Assembly: GCA_947502885.1 (NCBI GenBank) | Contig: CANNBP010000007.1 | Coordinates: 1 to 64,000, forward strand | Direction: 5' to 3' | Length of the DNA: 64,000 bases | Source of the DNA: an uncultured Aquimarina sp. | GTDB lineage: Bacteria > Bacteroidota > Bacteroidia > Flavobacteriales > Flavobacteriaceae | Notes under the pieces: model-generated | The model's input: the letters and a program-made list of their open reading frames with translations, nothing else | Told to the model about the DNA's origin: nothing | Databases searched by the model: none | Shown here: piece after piece, positions 46,926 through 56,812 of the stretch | Layout: each line of letters opens with the position of its first letter | Numbering within the stretch: position 1 is the first letter of the stretch | Position numbers and translations under genes: made by a program

Positions 46926-47722
46926 GCGATTTTTTGTTAGAAATAGATAAATATCTTGACAATGAAATGTCTTTGAAAGAAAAACAAGCTTTTGAAGAAA
47001 AAGTTAATTCTGACCCATTACTTCTTGAAGAATTAAAACTTCAGAGAGATATGCGGTTGATGTATTCGAATGAAGAATGGGTAGCTGGAGATCGAAAGAT
47101 GCTCAAGAATGAAGGTGCTAAAAGTCTGCAATCCTTTTTTACAAGTATCGAAGCTACATTTTTAAAGACAACAATAAGTGAAGTGATTGACGAAAACCGT
47201 TCTAATATAAAAAACAGAAAATGGTATTTTGTTGCAATAGCGGCAGTTATTGCAACTTTGATCACTGTAACAATATTTGTTTTTAAAGAAGATAATTATA
47301 ATACATTATATGCACAGTATATTCAAATCGATCATATCCCATCTTTGGTAAATAGAGGAGAGACTAATAATAAACTTATTGAAAAAGCACAGTTGTTATT
47401 TGATCGTAAAAAATATAAAGAGGCTATAGAGGTTTTTACCGCTTATCAGAAAAGTAATTCTGAATCTATAGATCCTTTGTGTTTTATTTATAAAGGGATT
47501 TGTTACTTGGAGGTTGAAGAGTTTGATGATGCTTTAAAAGAATTTGAACTCTTATCAAACTCAAATACATTACATAGTAAAAAGGCCAATTGGTATAAAG
47601 CTATGGTGTATTTAAAGCAACAAGATAGAGGTAAGCTAATATTGATTTTAAAATCAATAGTTTCTGATAAGAACAATTTTAACTACAATCAAGCACAAGA
47701 GCTTCTTGAAGAAATCAATTAG
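46922..47722 (+). CDS. Anti-sigma-like membrane protein with periplasmic TPRs
   Basis: 266 aa. The N-terminal MSDFLLEIDKYLDNEMS then LKEKQAFEEKV resembles the anti-sigma helical domain of zinc-free Bacteroidetes regulators. A membrane helix lies at ~101-120 (WYFVAIAAVIATLITVTIFV). The outer part contains TPR-like helices (AQLLFDRKKYKEAIEVF, FIYKGICYLEVEEFDDALKE). Overlap with the ECF gene and this topology suggest that it sequesters the sigma factor at the membrane and senses an outside partner through the TPRs. Conserved zinc ligands are not seen. Confidence 0.82.
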   Translation: MSDFLLEIDKYLDNEMSLKEKQAFEEKVNSDPLLLEELKLQRDMRLMYSNEEWVAGDRKMLKNEGAKSLQSFFTSIEATFLKTTISEVIDENRSNIKNRKWYFVAIAAVIATLITVTIFVFKEDNYNTLYAQYIQIDHIPSLVNRGETNNKLIEKAQLLFDRKKYKEAIEVFTAYQKSNSESIDPLCFIYKGICYLEVEEFDDALKEFELLSNSNTLHSKKANWYKAMVYLKQQDRGKLILILKSIVSDKNNFNYNQAQELLEEIN

Positions 47723-48086
47723 TTGGGGTTTAACAGATGCCTCTTTTTCCAGAAAATAACATTGCTTTATGGGGTAATTTCTTAACACATATTTTACATT
47801 GAATAGAGTGCGAAATCCAAATTTAAATTTTGTTTTTGACACTTTATACGGATAACGATCATAAAGGTCAATACGTAAAAACTAAAGGAAAACGATTTTT
47901 TATTGTGAACTTTTAGCTTTTGAGGTGAAACCTGTTTTTATCTGTGGTAATATTGTTAAAACGGTATGAAATTATTAATTGCTGATACTATCTTAACATC
48001 GATTGTTTGTAGGGGAATATTTAGTCGTATCATTATAATCGATTTAATGGGATAATCCCATTTTTTTTATTTTTTACCCATAGATA
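47723..48086. other. Intergenic region with a hairpin plus T run before the M43 protease gene
   Basis: 364 bases without a gene. The palindrome AATGGGATAATCCCATT at 48046-48062 is followed by TTTTTTT. It ends only about 20 bases before the start codon of the protease, so it lies in its 5' leader. It may be an attenuator or an operator. No perfect TAnnTTTG element was found in the region. Confidence 0.5.
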
Positions 48087-51000
48087 ATGATACACAAACT
48101 TAACACACTATTTACTTTTTTAGCGATATTAATGCTAGCAAACGTTGGTAATGCGCAACAACGGGGATGCGTTCAACCAAAGTATTCTGAAAAAGAAGAA
48201 CTAAACTATAACAAGGCTATGGCCAAAATTCAACATTTTGGTAGAGCAAGTCGACAAGCAAAAGCAGCAGGTACATACAAGATCCCAGTAGTATTTCATA
48301 TTCTACATAATGGAGGAGGACAAGTAAGCCAAGCAGACATGCAATGTAGAATCGATGATGTTTTAAAAACTGTAAATGGTGATTTTAATGGTACATTTCC
48401 TGGTTTTAACCAAGTTGATCCAAGATTTGCATCTATCAAAGATAAGATGGATATAGAATTTGTTGCTGCAACCGTAGACCCAGAAGGAAATACAATGTCA
48501 ACTCCAGGGATGGATTGGCAGGCAAGCGCAAATATTGCCTATGGATATAACCCTAAAATCTACGATTATATATGGTGGGGTAAAAAGAACAAATACTACT
48601 TGGATGTTGTTGTAGTTGATGCTCCAAACAAAGAAAATGAAACAAATGGATCTGGACATGCTTTCCTTCCTGTTCAAGAAGTGGTACCTCATGTTGCCTA
48701 TAATTGGAGATATGTTGGAAGTACATGTGGATCGGCTTCTACTCCTGGTTTTGAAAAAATAATGACCCACGAGTTTGGTCATTATTTTGGATTAAAGCAT
48801 ACTTTTAATGGTGATTGTAGTGCTGATAATGATGGTATAGCAGATACGCCTCCAACAACTCAGGCAGAAGGATGTGAAAGAAACAAATTGAACAATTGTG
48901 GAGTTTATGCCAATCTAGAGAATCATATGGATTATAATACCAGTTGTCAAAATATGTTTACCCAAGATCAGGTAACTGTAATGACATTTTGGTTGGACGA
49001 TACTAATGAGGCCGAATACCCAAGGGCTAAGTTGTGGCAAGATAGTAACTTAAGTTCTGTTGGTGTCATTAATAGAGCTCCGATTGCAAACTTTACTAGT
49101 AACTATACCTCGATATGTCAAGGAAAGTCTATTACTTTTGAAGACCTTTCTTTAGGAGTTCCAACATCATGGAGCTGGCAATTTCAAGGAGGTACACCTG
49201 CAACTTCTACTTCAAGAAATCCAGTAGTTACATACCAGCAACCTGGAGTATATAGAGTTCGATTAACAGCAACAAATAGTTCTGGACAAAATACAGAAGA
49301 TCGAGTAAGTTATGTGTATGTTAATCAAACTGAAACTACAAATCTATCTGAGAATTTTCAAGGAGATTTTCCTATATCTAAGTGGGGAGTAACCAATCCT
49401 GATAAAGGATTAACATGGGAAAAAAGTGATAAAGCAGGAAATGGTGATGGTTTTTGTATTATTATGAATAATGCAGATAATGCCACAACAGGAGAAGAAG
49501 ATTTCCTAGAATTACCTTCTTTTGATTTTACTTCAGCAAGTAATAGCGAACTATCTTTTGATGTAGCATATACCAAGTTTGATGATGCTAGCCCAGATGT
49601 ATTAAAAGTACAGGTTTCTACAAATTGTGGTACTTCTTGGACAGATGTGTATTCTAAAACACATACAGAATTAGAAACTAAAAGAGTTGATAGCTTATCT
49701 AATGGTTGGATACCAAAGGTTGCAGGAGATTGGAGAAAAGAAATAGTTGATTTATCTAATTACGATGGTAATTCTCGTGTGGCTGTTAGGTTTAAAAATA
49801 TATCGGGATATGGTACTCGAATTTGGGTAGATAACGTTAAGGTAATTCTAAACAATAATACGCCACCGATATCAGAGTTTTTTGCTAAGAAAAGAGTTTC
49901 AAACTGTGCATCTACAGAGATAGACTTTCAAGATACTTCTACAGGAAAACCTACTTCTTGGAATTGGACATTTGAAGGAGGAACTCCAGCAACATCTACT
50001 GCTAAAAACCCTAAAGTAATCTATACAACACCAGGTTCTCATACAGTAACATTAACTACAACTAATGCTAATGGAAGTAGTATTACAGAGACAAAAAATG
50101 GATATATTACAATAGCTACTCCAACAACAAGTACAATTACTGAAAACTTTGCTGGAAATTTTCCTCCTACAGGATGGCAAATTATCAATAACGACGGAGA
50201 GTATACATGGGAAAAACGTAATGATGTTGGAAATGGGGATTCTTCTTGTATGATAATGAATAATGCGGATAATGAAACCGTGGGTACAGTTGATGAGGTT
50301 ATTCTAAATCCTTTGGATTTAACCGGAGGAGCAAGTTTCAAATTTGATATAGCTTATGCTAAGTTTGATGATGTAAGTAAGGATAAGCTTAAAATATTAG
50401 CATCTACAAATTGTGGAACAACCTGGACAGAGGTGTATTCTAAAGATAATATACAATTAGAAACATTTGCAGCAGTAAATGATCCAGATACATGGATTAA
50501 TGAAATTAATCTATGGAAGCCTACAACTGCGGCTCATTGGAGAACAGAGAATGTCTCTTTAGATCAGTTTAAAGGAAACTCTAATGTATTGATCAAATTT
50601 CAAAATACATCAGGATTTGGTAATATAATATGGATAGATAATATCAACTTTACATTTGATGCAGTTGCTGATACTCAAGCACCAACTGCGCCAAGTAATT
50701 TGACTGCTTCTAACGTAGCACAAACTACAGTGTCATTAAACTGGACAGCTTCTACCGATAATACAGCAGTAACAGGATATGATGTCTATAGAGGGACTAC
50801 TAAAATAACAACAGTTACTTCTACATCTTATAATGTAACAGGATTAACGGCAGGAACAGCATATACATTCTCTGTAAAAGCAAAAGATGCTGCAGGTAAT
50901 GTATCTACTTCTAGTAATATAGTAAATGTAACGACTACTCAAGCAACAGATACTCAAGCACCAACTGCACCAGGTAATTTGGTAGCTTCTAATGTAGCAC

Positions 51001-53234
51001 AAACTACATTGTCACTAAATTGGACAGCTTCTACTGATAACACAGCAGTAACAGGATATGATGTGTATAGAGGAAGTACTAAATTAACTACTGTTACTGC
51101 GACATCTTACAATGTAACAGGATTAACAGCAGGAACGGCTTATACCTTCTCTGTAAAAGCAAAAGATGCTGCAGGAAATGAATCCGCTTCTAGTAATGTG
51201 GTTAATGTAACTACTAATCAGGCAACAGATACTCAAGCACCAACTGCGCCAAGTAATTTAACTGCTTCTAACGTAGCACAAACTACAGTGTCATTAAACT
51301 GGACAGCTTCTACTGATAATACTGCAGTAACAGGATATGATGTGTATAGAGGGGCTACTAAATTAACTACTGTTACTGCTACATCTTATAATGTAACAGG
51401 ATTAACAGCAGGAACAGCTTATACATTTTCTGTAAAAGCAAAAGATGCTGCGGGTAATGAATCTGCGTCTAGTAATACAGTAAATGTAACGACGACAGAT
51501 GGTACTATACCAACTCCAGAGTATTGTACTCCCACTGCAGGAAACCCTTCAGGGCAGCATATTACCAATGTTACTATTGGTACCATAAACAATAATTCTG
51601 GTGCTGGTACGAATGGATATACTGATAACACATCACAAATAGCAAATGTTTCAGGAAGTGCATCATTATCTGTAACACCACAATCTGCTTGGGGTGCAAC
51701 AAAAGCCAAAGCTTGGGTTGATTGGAATAAAGATGGGGACTTCGAAGATGTTGGAGAAGAAGTGCTTAACAAATCAGGTAGTGGATCACCTTATACCGCT
51801 ACGGTAACAGTACCAAGTGGAGCTTCAGGATCTGTAGTACTTAGAGTTAGAGTAGCTTACTCAAATGACCCAACACCTTGTGGAGAGATATATTTTAGTG
51901 ATACAGAAGATTATACACTTAATCTTGGCGGAAGTACGGTCGATACACAAGCACCAACGGTACCAACAAATCTAGTTGCTTCTAACGTAACTGAAACTAC
52001 ATTGTCATTAAATTGGACAGCCTCTACAGATAATACTGGGGTAACAGGATACGATGTATATAGAGGAAACACCAAAGTAGGAACAGTTACTTCTACATCT
52101 TATAATGTAACAGGGTTAACAGCAGGAACATCTTATGCGTTCTCTGTAAAAGCAAAAGATGCTGCAGGTAATGAATCTGCTTCTAGTAATACGATAAATG
52201 TGACTACGAATCAGGCAGTAGATACACAAGCACCGACTGCACCGGCTAATTTGACAGCTTCAAACGTAGCGCAAACTACCTTATCACTAAACTGGACTGC
52301 TTCTTCAGATAATGTTGGAGTTACAGGTTATGATGTGTATAGAGGAGCTACTAGGCTAGGAACAGTAACAAGTACTTCTTATAATGTTTCTGGGTTAACT
52401 GCAAATACATCTTACACTTTCTCTGTAAAAGCAAAGGATGCAGCAGGTAATGAATCCGCTTCAAGCAATTTGGTTAATGTAACAACATCTGGAACTACAA
52501 TACCTACTCCTACATATTGTGCTGCAACAGGAAATGGTGGACCAGAAGCGATATCAAATGTAACTTTTGCAGGGATTAATAAATCATCTGTAAGAAATGC
52601 AAGTGGATATGAGGATCATACGGCTTCATCTGCAACCGTAGGTGTTGGTACATCTCATAATCTTAAAGTTACTATCATTGGTTATCAAACAGGGTCGGCA
52701 GATGAAATTTATGCTTGGTTTGACTGGAATCAAAATGGAGATTTTACAGATGCAGGAGAATATATCCAATTAAACAAAACAACTAACCTTGAAGGAAATA
52801 TATCTGTTACTGTACCACAAACGGCAAAAGCAGGAGCAACTAGAATGCGTGTTTTAGTATCTTATTATAATAATGAAAATAACCCTTGTGATACTGGTTC
52901 AAACGACGTGCGTTATGGAGAGTATGAAGATTATACCGTTAATGTTACCGCATCTAAGTCTTTAAACTTAACTGGTACATCAGGTAAACTTACGATTTCA
53001 CCAAATCCAATTTCTAATGGGGTTGCGAATTTATATTTGAATACAGTAGAAAGTGGAACTGTAGCAATACAATTTTACAATTCTACCGGTGTATTAGTAG
53101 GAGAGTTTAATAGATTGAAAGGAACAGAACAAAGTATAACAGTGCAATTGGGTACACAGTTTAAAACAGGATTGTATTTAATACGAGCTCAGTTTGGATC
53201 TAGAGAATATACGACCAAAGTTCTTGTAGATTAA
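48087..53234 (+). CDS. Secreted M43-family metalloprotease with PKD, FN3, GEVED and T9SS domains
   Basis: 1715 aa. Signal peptide to ~24. The M43 (pappalysin/ulilysin) domain has HEFGHYFGLKH (His228, Glu229, His232, His238) and the later Met-turn NHMDYN. PKD domains are at ~331-415 and ~593-675, each followed by a beta-sandwich segment containing WEKSDKAGNGDG or WEKRNDVGNGDS. Five FN3 domains of 93 aa start at ~862, 955, 1048, 1286 and 1379. GEVED-like domains at ~1145-1285 and ~1478-1632 contain AWVDWNKDGDF and AWFDWNQNGDF. The final ~75 residues (LTISPNPISNG, then LYLIRAQFGSREYTTKVLV) are a type IX secretion sorting domain. It is an exported, probably cell-surface or extracellular endopeptidase; the substrate is unknown. 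A terminator follows at 53268. Confidence 0.93.
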   Translation: MIHKLNTLFTFLAILMLANVGNAQQRGCVQPKYSEKEELNYNKAMAKIQHFGRASRQAKAAGTYKIPVVFHILHNGGGQVSQADMQCRIDDVLKTVNGDFNGTFPGFNQVDPRFASIKDKMDIEFVAATVDPEGNTMSTPGMDWQASANIAYGYNPKIYDYIWWGKKNKYYLDVVVVDAPNKENETNGSGHAFLPVQEVVPHVAYNWRYVGSTCGSASTPGFEKIMTHEFGHYFGLKHTFNGDCSADNDGIADTPPTTQAEGCERNKLNNCGVYANLENHMDYNTSCQNMFTQDQVTVMTFWLDDTNEAEYPRAKLWQDSNLSSVGVINRAPIANFTSNYTSICQGKSITFEDLSLGVPTSWSWQFQGGTPATSTSRNPVVTYQQPGVYRVRLTATNSSGQNTEDRVSYVYVNQTETTNLSENFQGDFPISKWGVTNPDKGLTWEKSDKAGNGDGFCIIMNNADNATTGEEDFLELPSFDFTSASNSELSFDVAYTKFDDASPDVLKVQVSTNCGTSWTDVYSKTHTELETKRVDSLSNGWIPKVAGDWRKEIVDLSNYDGNSRVAVRFKNISGYGTRIWVDNVKVILNNNTPPISEFFAKKRVSNCASTEIDFQDTSTGKPTSWNWTFEGGTPATSTAKNPKVIYTTPGSHTVTLTTTNANGSSITETKNGYITIATPTTSTITENFAGNFPPTGWQIINNDGEYTWEKRNDVGNGDSSCMIMNNADNETVGTVDEVILNPLDLTGGASFKFDIAYAKFDDVSKDKLKILASTNCGTTWTEVYSKDNIQLETFAAVNDPDTWINEINLWKPTTAAHWRTENVSLDQFKGNSNVLIKFQNTSGFGNIIWIDNINFTFDAVADTQAPTAPSNLTASNVAQTTVSLNWTASTDNTAVTGYDVYRGTTKITTVTSTSYNVTGLTAGTAYTFSVKAKDAAGNVSTSSNIVNVTTTQATDTQAPTAPGNLVASNVAQTTLSLNWTASTDNTAVTGYDVYRGSTKLTTVTATSYNVTGLTAGTAYTFSVKAKDAAGNESASSNVVNVTTNQATDTQAPTAPSNLTASNVAQTTVSLNWTASTDNTAVTGYDVYRGATKLTTVTATSYNVTGLTAGTAYTFSVKAKDAAGNESASSNTVNVTTTDGTIPTPEYCTPTAGNPSGQHITNVTIGTINNNSGAGTNGYTDNTSQIANVSGSASLSVTPQSAWGATKAKAWVDWNKDGDFEDVGEEVLNKSGSGSPYTATVTVPSGASGSVVLRVRVAYSNDPTPCGEIYFSDTEDYTLNLGGSTVDTQAPTVPTNLVASNVTETTLSLNWTASTDNTGVTGYDVYRGNTKVGTVTSTSYNVTGLTAGTSYAFSVKAKDAAGNESASSNTINVTTNQAVDTQAPTAPANLTASNVAQTTLSLNWTASSDNVGVTGYDVYRGATRLGTVTSTSYNVSGLTANTSYTFSVKAKDAAGNESASSNLVNVTTSGTTIPTPTYCAATGNGGPEAISNVTFAGINKSSVRNASGYEDHTASSATVGVGTSHNLKVTIIGYQTGSADEIYAWFDWNQNGDFTDAGEYIQLNKTTNLEGNISVTVPQTAKAGATRMRVLVSYYNNENNPCDTGSNDVRYGEYEDYTVNVTASKSLNLTGTSGKLTISPNPISNGVANLYLNTVESGTVAIQFYNSTGVLVGEFNRLKGTEQSITVQLGTQFKTGLYLIRAQFGSREYTTKVLVD
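50670..52500 (+). repeat. Five 279-base FN3-encoding repeats in two blocks
   Basis: Repeats begin at 50670, 50949 and 51228, then at 51942 and 52221, each exactly 279 bases apart within a block. The two blocks are separated by one GEVED-coding segment (about 51507-51941). Neighbouring copies share long identical DNA stretches (for instance AACTGGACAGCTTCTAC, AGATGCTGCAGG), indicating recent duplication or gene conversion. Confidence 0.85.
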
Positions 53235-53267
53235 TAGCTGATTTGTAAATCATATATTAAGTCTTAA

Positions 53268-53309
53268 CAAAAAAAAGACCGTCTAAATTTATTAGACGGT
53301 CTTTTTTTT
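53268..53309 (+). terminator. Terminator after the M43 protease gene
   Basis: AGACCGTCTAA pairs with TTAGACGGTCT around a short loop. The stem is preceded by an A tract and followed by eight or more T residues. It could work in both directions. Confidence 0.9.
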
Positions 53310-53516
53310 GTTAAGAGATGCTTTTAAGGTTAAAAGTTTAATCATTGCGAAATAATTTGTAATTTATTGATATCAAATAGATTTGTTTTTATGAGATATT
53401 ATGAAAGTATTTTATTTGTAGGTGGCTTTAAAATAATTTAAATGATAATATAAAATCATGTAATCAGCAATAAGAGTATTGCAGTGAGTATAGTATATTG
53501 CTATAAATAAAATAGA

Positions 53517-54395
53517 ATGCCTATGAAATGGATATGTTTAATTTTTTTGATGGGATTGGTGGCCTGTGGAGGAAGTAAAAAAGTAATAGAAGTTGTACCT
53601 AAAGATGAAACCAATTTAAAAGAAAAAGATACAGAGATTGATACTATTGCCAAAACTAAAGAAGTACTTTCTCCGATAGAGGAGAAAATTATAGAACCAC
53701 CAAAAATTGAAGAAATTGAAGAAGTAGAAGAGGAATATGTAGCACCGTTTCTTGATCAACCATGGACAAACTTATTGCAAAAACATGTATCTGAAGATGG
53801 TAAAGTAAATTATAAGAGTTTTAAAAATGACCGTGACTTTTTAAAGATGTATCTCGATGATTTAAGTGACCCTATACTATTGGAAACCTGGGATGCATCA
53901 GAACAATTGGCATATTGGTTAAATGTTTATAATGCGTTTACGGTTAAACTAATTATTGATCATTATCCAATGCAAAGTATCAAAGAAATTAAAACTCTCA
54001 AAGAACCTTGGGATTTTCGGTTTATCAAAATCAAAGAAAAGTGGTATACTCTTAATGATATCGAACATAAAATCTTAAGAAAAATGGGAGATCCTCGAAT
54101 TCATTTTGGGATTAATTGCGCATCTTTTTCATGTCCTCCACTATTGAACGAAGCGTTTACAGGAAAAAAAGTTGATGAACAATTAGAAAAGCTGGCATAT
54201 AATTTTATCAATGATCCTACCAGAAATAGGATTACTCCAAATGCAATAGAAATTTCTAAAATTTTTAGATGGTTTGCAAGCGATTTTAAAACTAGTGGTA
54301 CGCTGATTGATTTTTTGAATAAGTATTCAAAGGTTAACATAAATAGTACTGCAAAAAAGAGTTTTATGAAGTATGATTGGAGTTTAAACGAGTAA
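53517..54395 (+). CDS. DUF547-domain lipoprotein
   Basis: 292 aa; an ATG at 53523 is an alternative start. The lipobox is GLVACGG. A linker of charged residues (to ~75) precedes the DUF547 domain (~80-290), with LAYWLNVYNAFTVKLI, PWDFRFIKI, DIEHKILRKMGDPRIHFGIN, CASFSCPPLL and NDPTRNRI, ending in KYDWSLNE. DUF547 is uncharacterised but occurs regularly beside arsenosugar genes in Bacteroidetes. This copy is the first of three in this half of the window. The Cys-rich CASFSC motif may be catalytic or metal-binding; this is inference. Confidence 0.88.
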   Translation: MPMKWICLIFLMGLVACGGSKKVIEVVPKDETNLKEKDTEIDTIAKTKEVLSPIEEKIIEPPKIEEIEEVEEEYVAPFLDQPWTNLLQKHVSEDGKVNYKSFKNDRDFLKMYLDDLSDPILLETWDASEQLAYWLNVYNAFTVKLIIDHYPMQSIKEIKTLKEPWDFRFIKIKEKWYTLNDIEHKILRKMGDPRIHFGINCASFSCPPLLNEAFTGKKVDEQLEKLAYNFINDPTRNRITPNAIEISKIFRWFASDFKTSGTLIDFLNKYSKVNINSTAKKSFMKYDWSLNE

Positions 54396-54656
54396 TGAAA
54401 ATGTTGGATCAATAGAAGAAGTTTAAGGTGCTAATTTTCTCATTTATAGTTTTAAACACCTCTGTTTTTCTATCGTGATCTTAGTTTTGATATAAAATCA
54501 TGTTATTTAGATTGCTTTTTGTAGTTTTTTAAGAAGATAAAAAAATAGTGTTTTGTGTAAGCTTATGGTTTTGTTTTCTACTAAATGCATAAATCACAGA
54601 TGAAATACTCTGGTAGCATCATAAAGTAAAACACAAATAGATTTAAAACGTAAAAC

Positions 54657-55370
54657 ATGAAATTTATAAAGTATATCACTCTAGTATTAATGAGCTTGTT
54701 TTTTGCTCAAGTACAATCACAAATTAAGTTTGATCACACGACATGGGATCAGGCTCTTTTATTAAATGTTTCAGATGAAGGAAAAGTGGATTATAATGGT
54801 TTTATGAGAGATAGTTCTCAATTATATAAGTACTTTAAAGAATTATCTGATAATACACCAACTGATAGTTGGACAAGAGAAGAGAAGTTAGCTTATTGGA
54901 TTAATGCATATAATGCATACACTATAAAACTTATTATAGATAGTTATCCTCTTAAAAGTATTAAAGATCTTAAAGATCCTTGGGATAGAAAATTCTTTAA
55001 AATTAATGGAGAATGGCATAGTTTAGGGCAATTAGAACATAAGATTCTTAGAAAATTTAACGACCCTAGAATTCATTTTGCTATTAATTGTGCATCTTTT
55101 TCTTGCCCTGTTGTTTGGAATAGAGCCTATACAGCAAAAAATGTACAAGAAGCTCTTGATGAGCAGACCAAAAAGTTTATCAATGACCCTACAAGAAATA
55201 CTATTACGAACACAGAAGTTACTGTTTCAAAAATATTTAGCTGGTACAAAAAAGACTTTAGAGTTAACGGTGGTGATGTTAAGGATTTTATTAATCGTTA
55301 TGCCGATGTTAAAATAGGAAAACAGTCAAAAAAAGGATATAAAGAATACGATTGGAGCCTAAATGAGTAA
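54657..55370 (+). CDS. DUF547-domain secreted protein
   Basis: 237 aa. Signal peptide ending near VQSQ. The DUF547 domain fills most of the rest, with LAYWINAYNAYTIKLIIDSY, DPWDRKFFKIN, QLEHKILRKFNDPRIHFAIN, CASFSCPVVWN and NDPTRNTI, ending in EYDWSLNE. It is close in sequence to the preceding DUF547 lipoprotein, apart from lacking the lipobox and linker, so the pair arose by duplication. It is followed 32 bases later by the arsenosugar-type glycosyltransferase, probably in one operon. Confidence 0.9.
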   Translation: MKFIKYITLVLMSLFFAQVQSQIKFDHTTWDQALLLNVSDEGKVDYNGFMRDSSQLYKYFKELSDNTPTDSWTREEKLAYWINAYNAYTIKLIIDSYPLKSIKDLKDPWDRKFFKINGEWHSLGQLEHKILRKFNDPRIHFAINCASFSCPVVWNRAYTAKNVQEALDEQTKKFINDPTRNTITNTEVTVSKIFSWYKKDFRVNGGDVKDFINRYADVKIGKQSKKGYKEYDWSLNE

Positions 55371-55402
55371 ATTTATGGTCTAATTGGTTAATTTTTGAAC
55401 TA

Positions 55403-56113
55403 TTGAAAATATCTATAATTATCCCCATTCTTAATGAGGCGACAACCATAAGTAATTTGGTTGCTCACCTCATTCGGTTTTGTGCCAATCAAGAGCACTT
55501 AGAAGAAATAGTTATTGTAGATGGTGGTAGTGTAGATGGCTCTCAATGTGTTGTGAATAATCTTTCTAAAAATTATAGTGCGAAGATAGTACTTCACTCT
55601 TCAAAAAAAGGAAGAGCAAAACAACTAAATGCAGGAGCAGCTGTTGCTAGAGGTAATGTTTTATATTTTCTTCATGCCGATTCGTTTCCTCCAAAAGATT
55701 ATGATCGATTTATCATAAATGAAGTTACAAAAGGTAATCAAGCGGGTTGTTTTAGAATGAAATTTGATTCAAACCATTGGTGGTTACGACTCTTAGGTTG
55801 GTTTACCAAGTTTAAGAGTAAAAGATGTCGGGGAGGTGATCAGAGTCAGTTTATTACAAAATCCCTTTTTAAACAAATAAAAGGATATGATGAGTCCTTT
55901 ATAGTCTATGAAGATAATGATCTTGTAGAGCGATTGTTTGCAATAAACCAATTTGTAATAATTCCTAAGTATATAGTTACCTCTGCTCGACGATATGAAG
56001 AGTTTGGAGTATGGCGATTGCAATATCACTTTTTAAATATCCATATGAGACGATGGTTAGGAGCCTCTTCAGACAGTTTGTACCGTTATTATAAAAAAAA
56101 AGTAGCCAATTAA
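55403..56113 (+). CDS. TIGR04283-family arsenosugar glycosyltransferase (GT2 fold)
   Basis: 236 aa from a TTG at 55403. No nearby ATG fits, and MKISIIIPILNEAT is the expected family start. GT2 features: IIIPILNEATTISNLV, EIVIVDGGSVDGS, GRAKQLNAGAAVARGNVLYF, then FLHADSFPP, RCRGGDQSQFITKSLF and YEDNDLVERL. The TIGR04283 subfamily is tied to arsenosugar biosynthesis in Bacteroidetes and cyanobacteria. It works with the TIGR04282 protein encoded at 29394, about 25 kb away. The tail overlaps the convergent lipoprotein gene by 4 bases. Confidence 0.88.
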   Translation: MKISIIIPILNEATTISNLVAHLIRFCANQEHLEEIVIVDGGSVDGSQCVVNNLSKNYSAKIVLHSSKKGRAKQLNAGAAVARGNVLYFLHADSFPPKDYDRFIINEVTKGNQAGCFRMKFDSNHWWLRLLGWFTKFKSKRCRGGDQSQFITKSLFKQIKGYDESFIVYEDNDLVERLFAINQFVIIPKYIVTSARRYEEFGVWRLQYHFLNIHMRRWLGASSDSLYRYYKKKVAN

Positions 56114-56601
56114 TTGGGTTTTAGATCCTCTATTATAGTTTGTATAGCTTTTTTGAAGGTAAGTATATCTGTACTTTGATCCTCTGTAGAATCAGTATCA
56201 ATATTATATTTTTTGACATGATTTTCTTTTGTTTCGACAACAACATAAAAAGCTCCTTGATCAACACAATCGGGACAGCCAAAGGTTTTGTCTTTACCAT
56301 TAATTAGTTCGTTGGGTATAGCTTGTAGTATAGATTTATGTTTTTGATATACTTCTTCTTTATAGATAAAAGAACTATCGAACTCATAATCGTGAGAAAA
56401 AAAATTAACTACAGTATCTTCTTCTAGTTTTTGATTAGATATTTTATAAACGTTAAAACATTTGTCCAAACAAAATCCAGAATAGAAGCCAAAAGTTAGT
56501 GATCTAACAGTGTTTTCTGTAGTGTTATGATCATCATCATTAGAACAAGATAGCCCTAACACAATTAAAAGAAAAGCAAAAAATAACTTAGAAAAACGCA
56601 T
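56110..56601 (-). CDS. Hypothetical lipoprotein
   Basis: 163 aa. Lipobox GLSCSNDDD, followed by a mature part with FYSGFCLDKCFNVYKI and FGCPDCVDQGAF, suggesting disulfides or metal sites. The C-terminus is helical. It is convergent with the glycosyltransferase, overlapping it by 4 bases, and stands alone on its strand, 211 bases after the BamA/TamA-like gene. I recognise no family; it is likely a small envelope protein. Confidence 0.7.
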   Translation of the reverse strand: MRFSKLFFAFLLIVLGLSCSNDDDHNTTENTVRSLTFGFYSGFCLDKCFNVYKISNQKLEEDTVVNFFSHDYEFDSSFIYKEEVYQKHKSILQAIPNELINGKDKTFGCPDCVDQGAFYVVVETKENHVKKYNIDTDSTEDQSTDILTFKKAIQTIIEDLKPN

Positions 56602-56812
56602 GACTTTATAGTTTTATGGAATCTGTATATCTATAAGATCACAGATTTTGATAAAAGTTGCGTATAAACATGATTAAAAGTGAGTTAATAACGTATTGAT
56701 TTTTGTAAGATAAAGCATTTTCTTTAGGAGAAAATTCATAAGGTACACAAGAAAAACAGTTTTTGGGTTTCAAAAACCAAACCTTTATAAAACTAAATTT
56801 TACAATGCGAGA

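Noticed and set aside
51419..51772. Antisense frames through the FN3/GEVED region
   Set aside because: Long antisense frames are a by-product of the repetitive Thr/Ala-rich coding strand.
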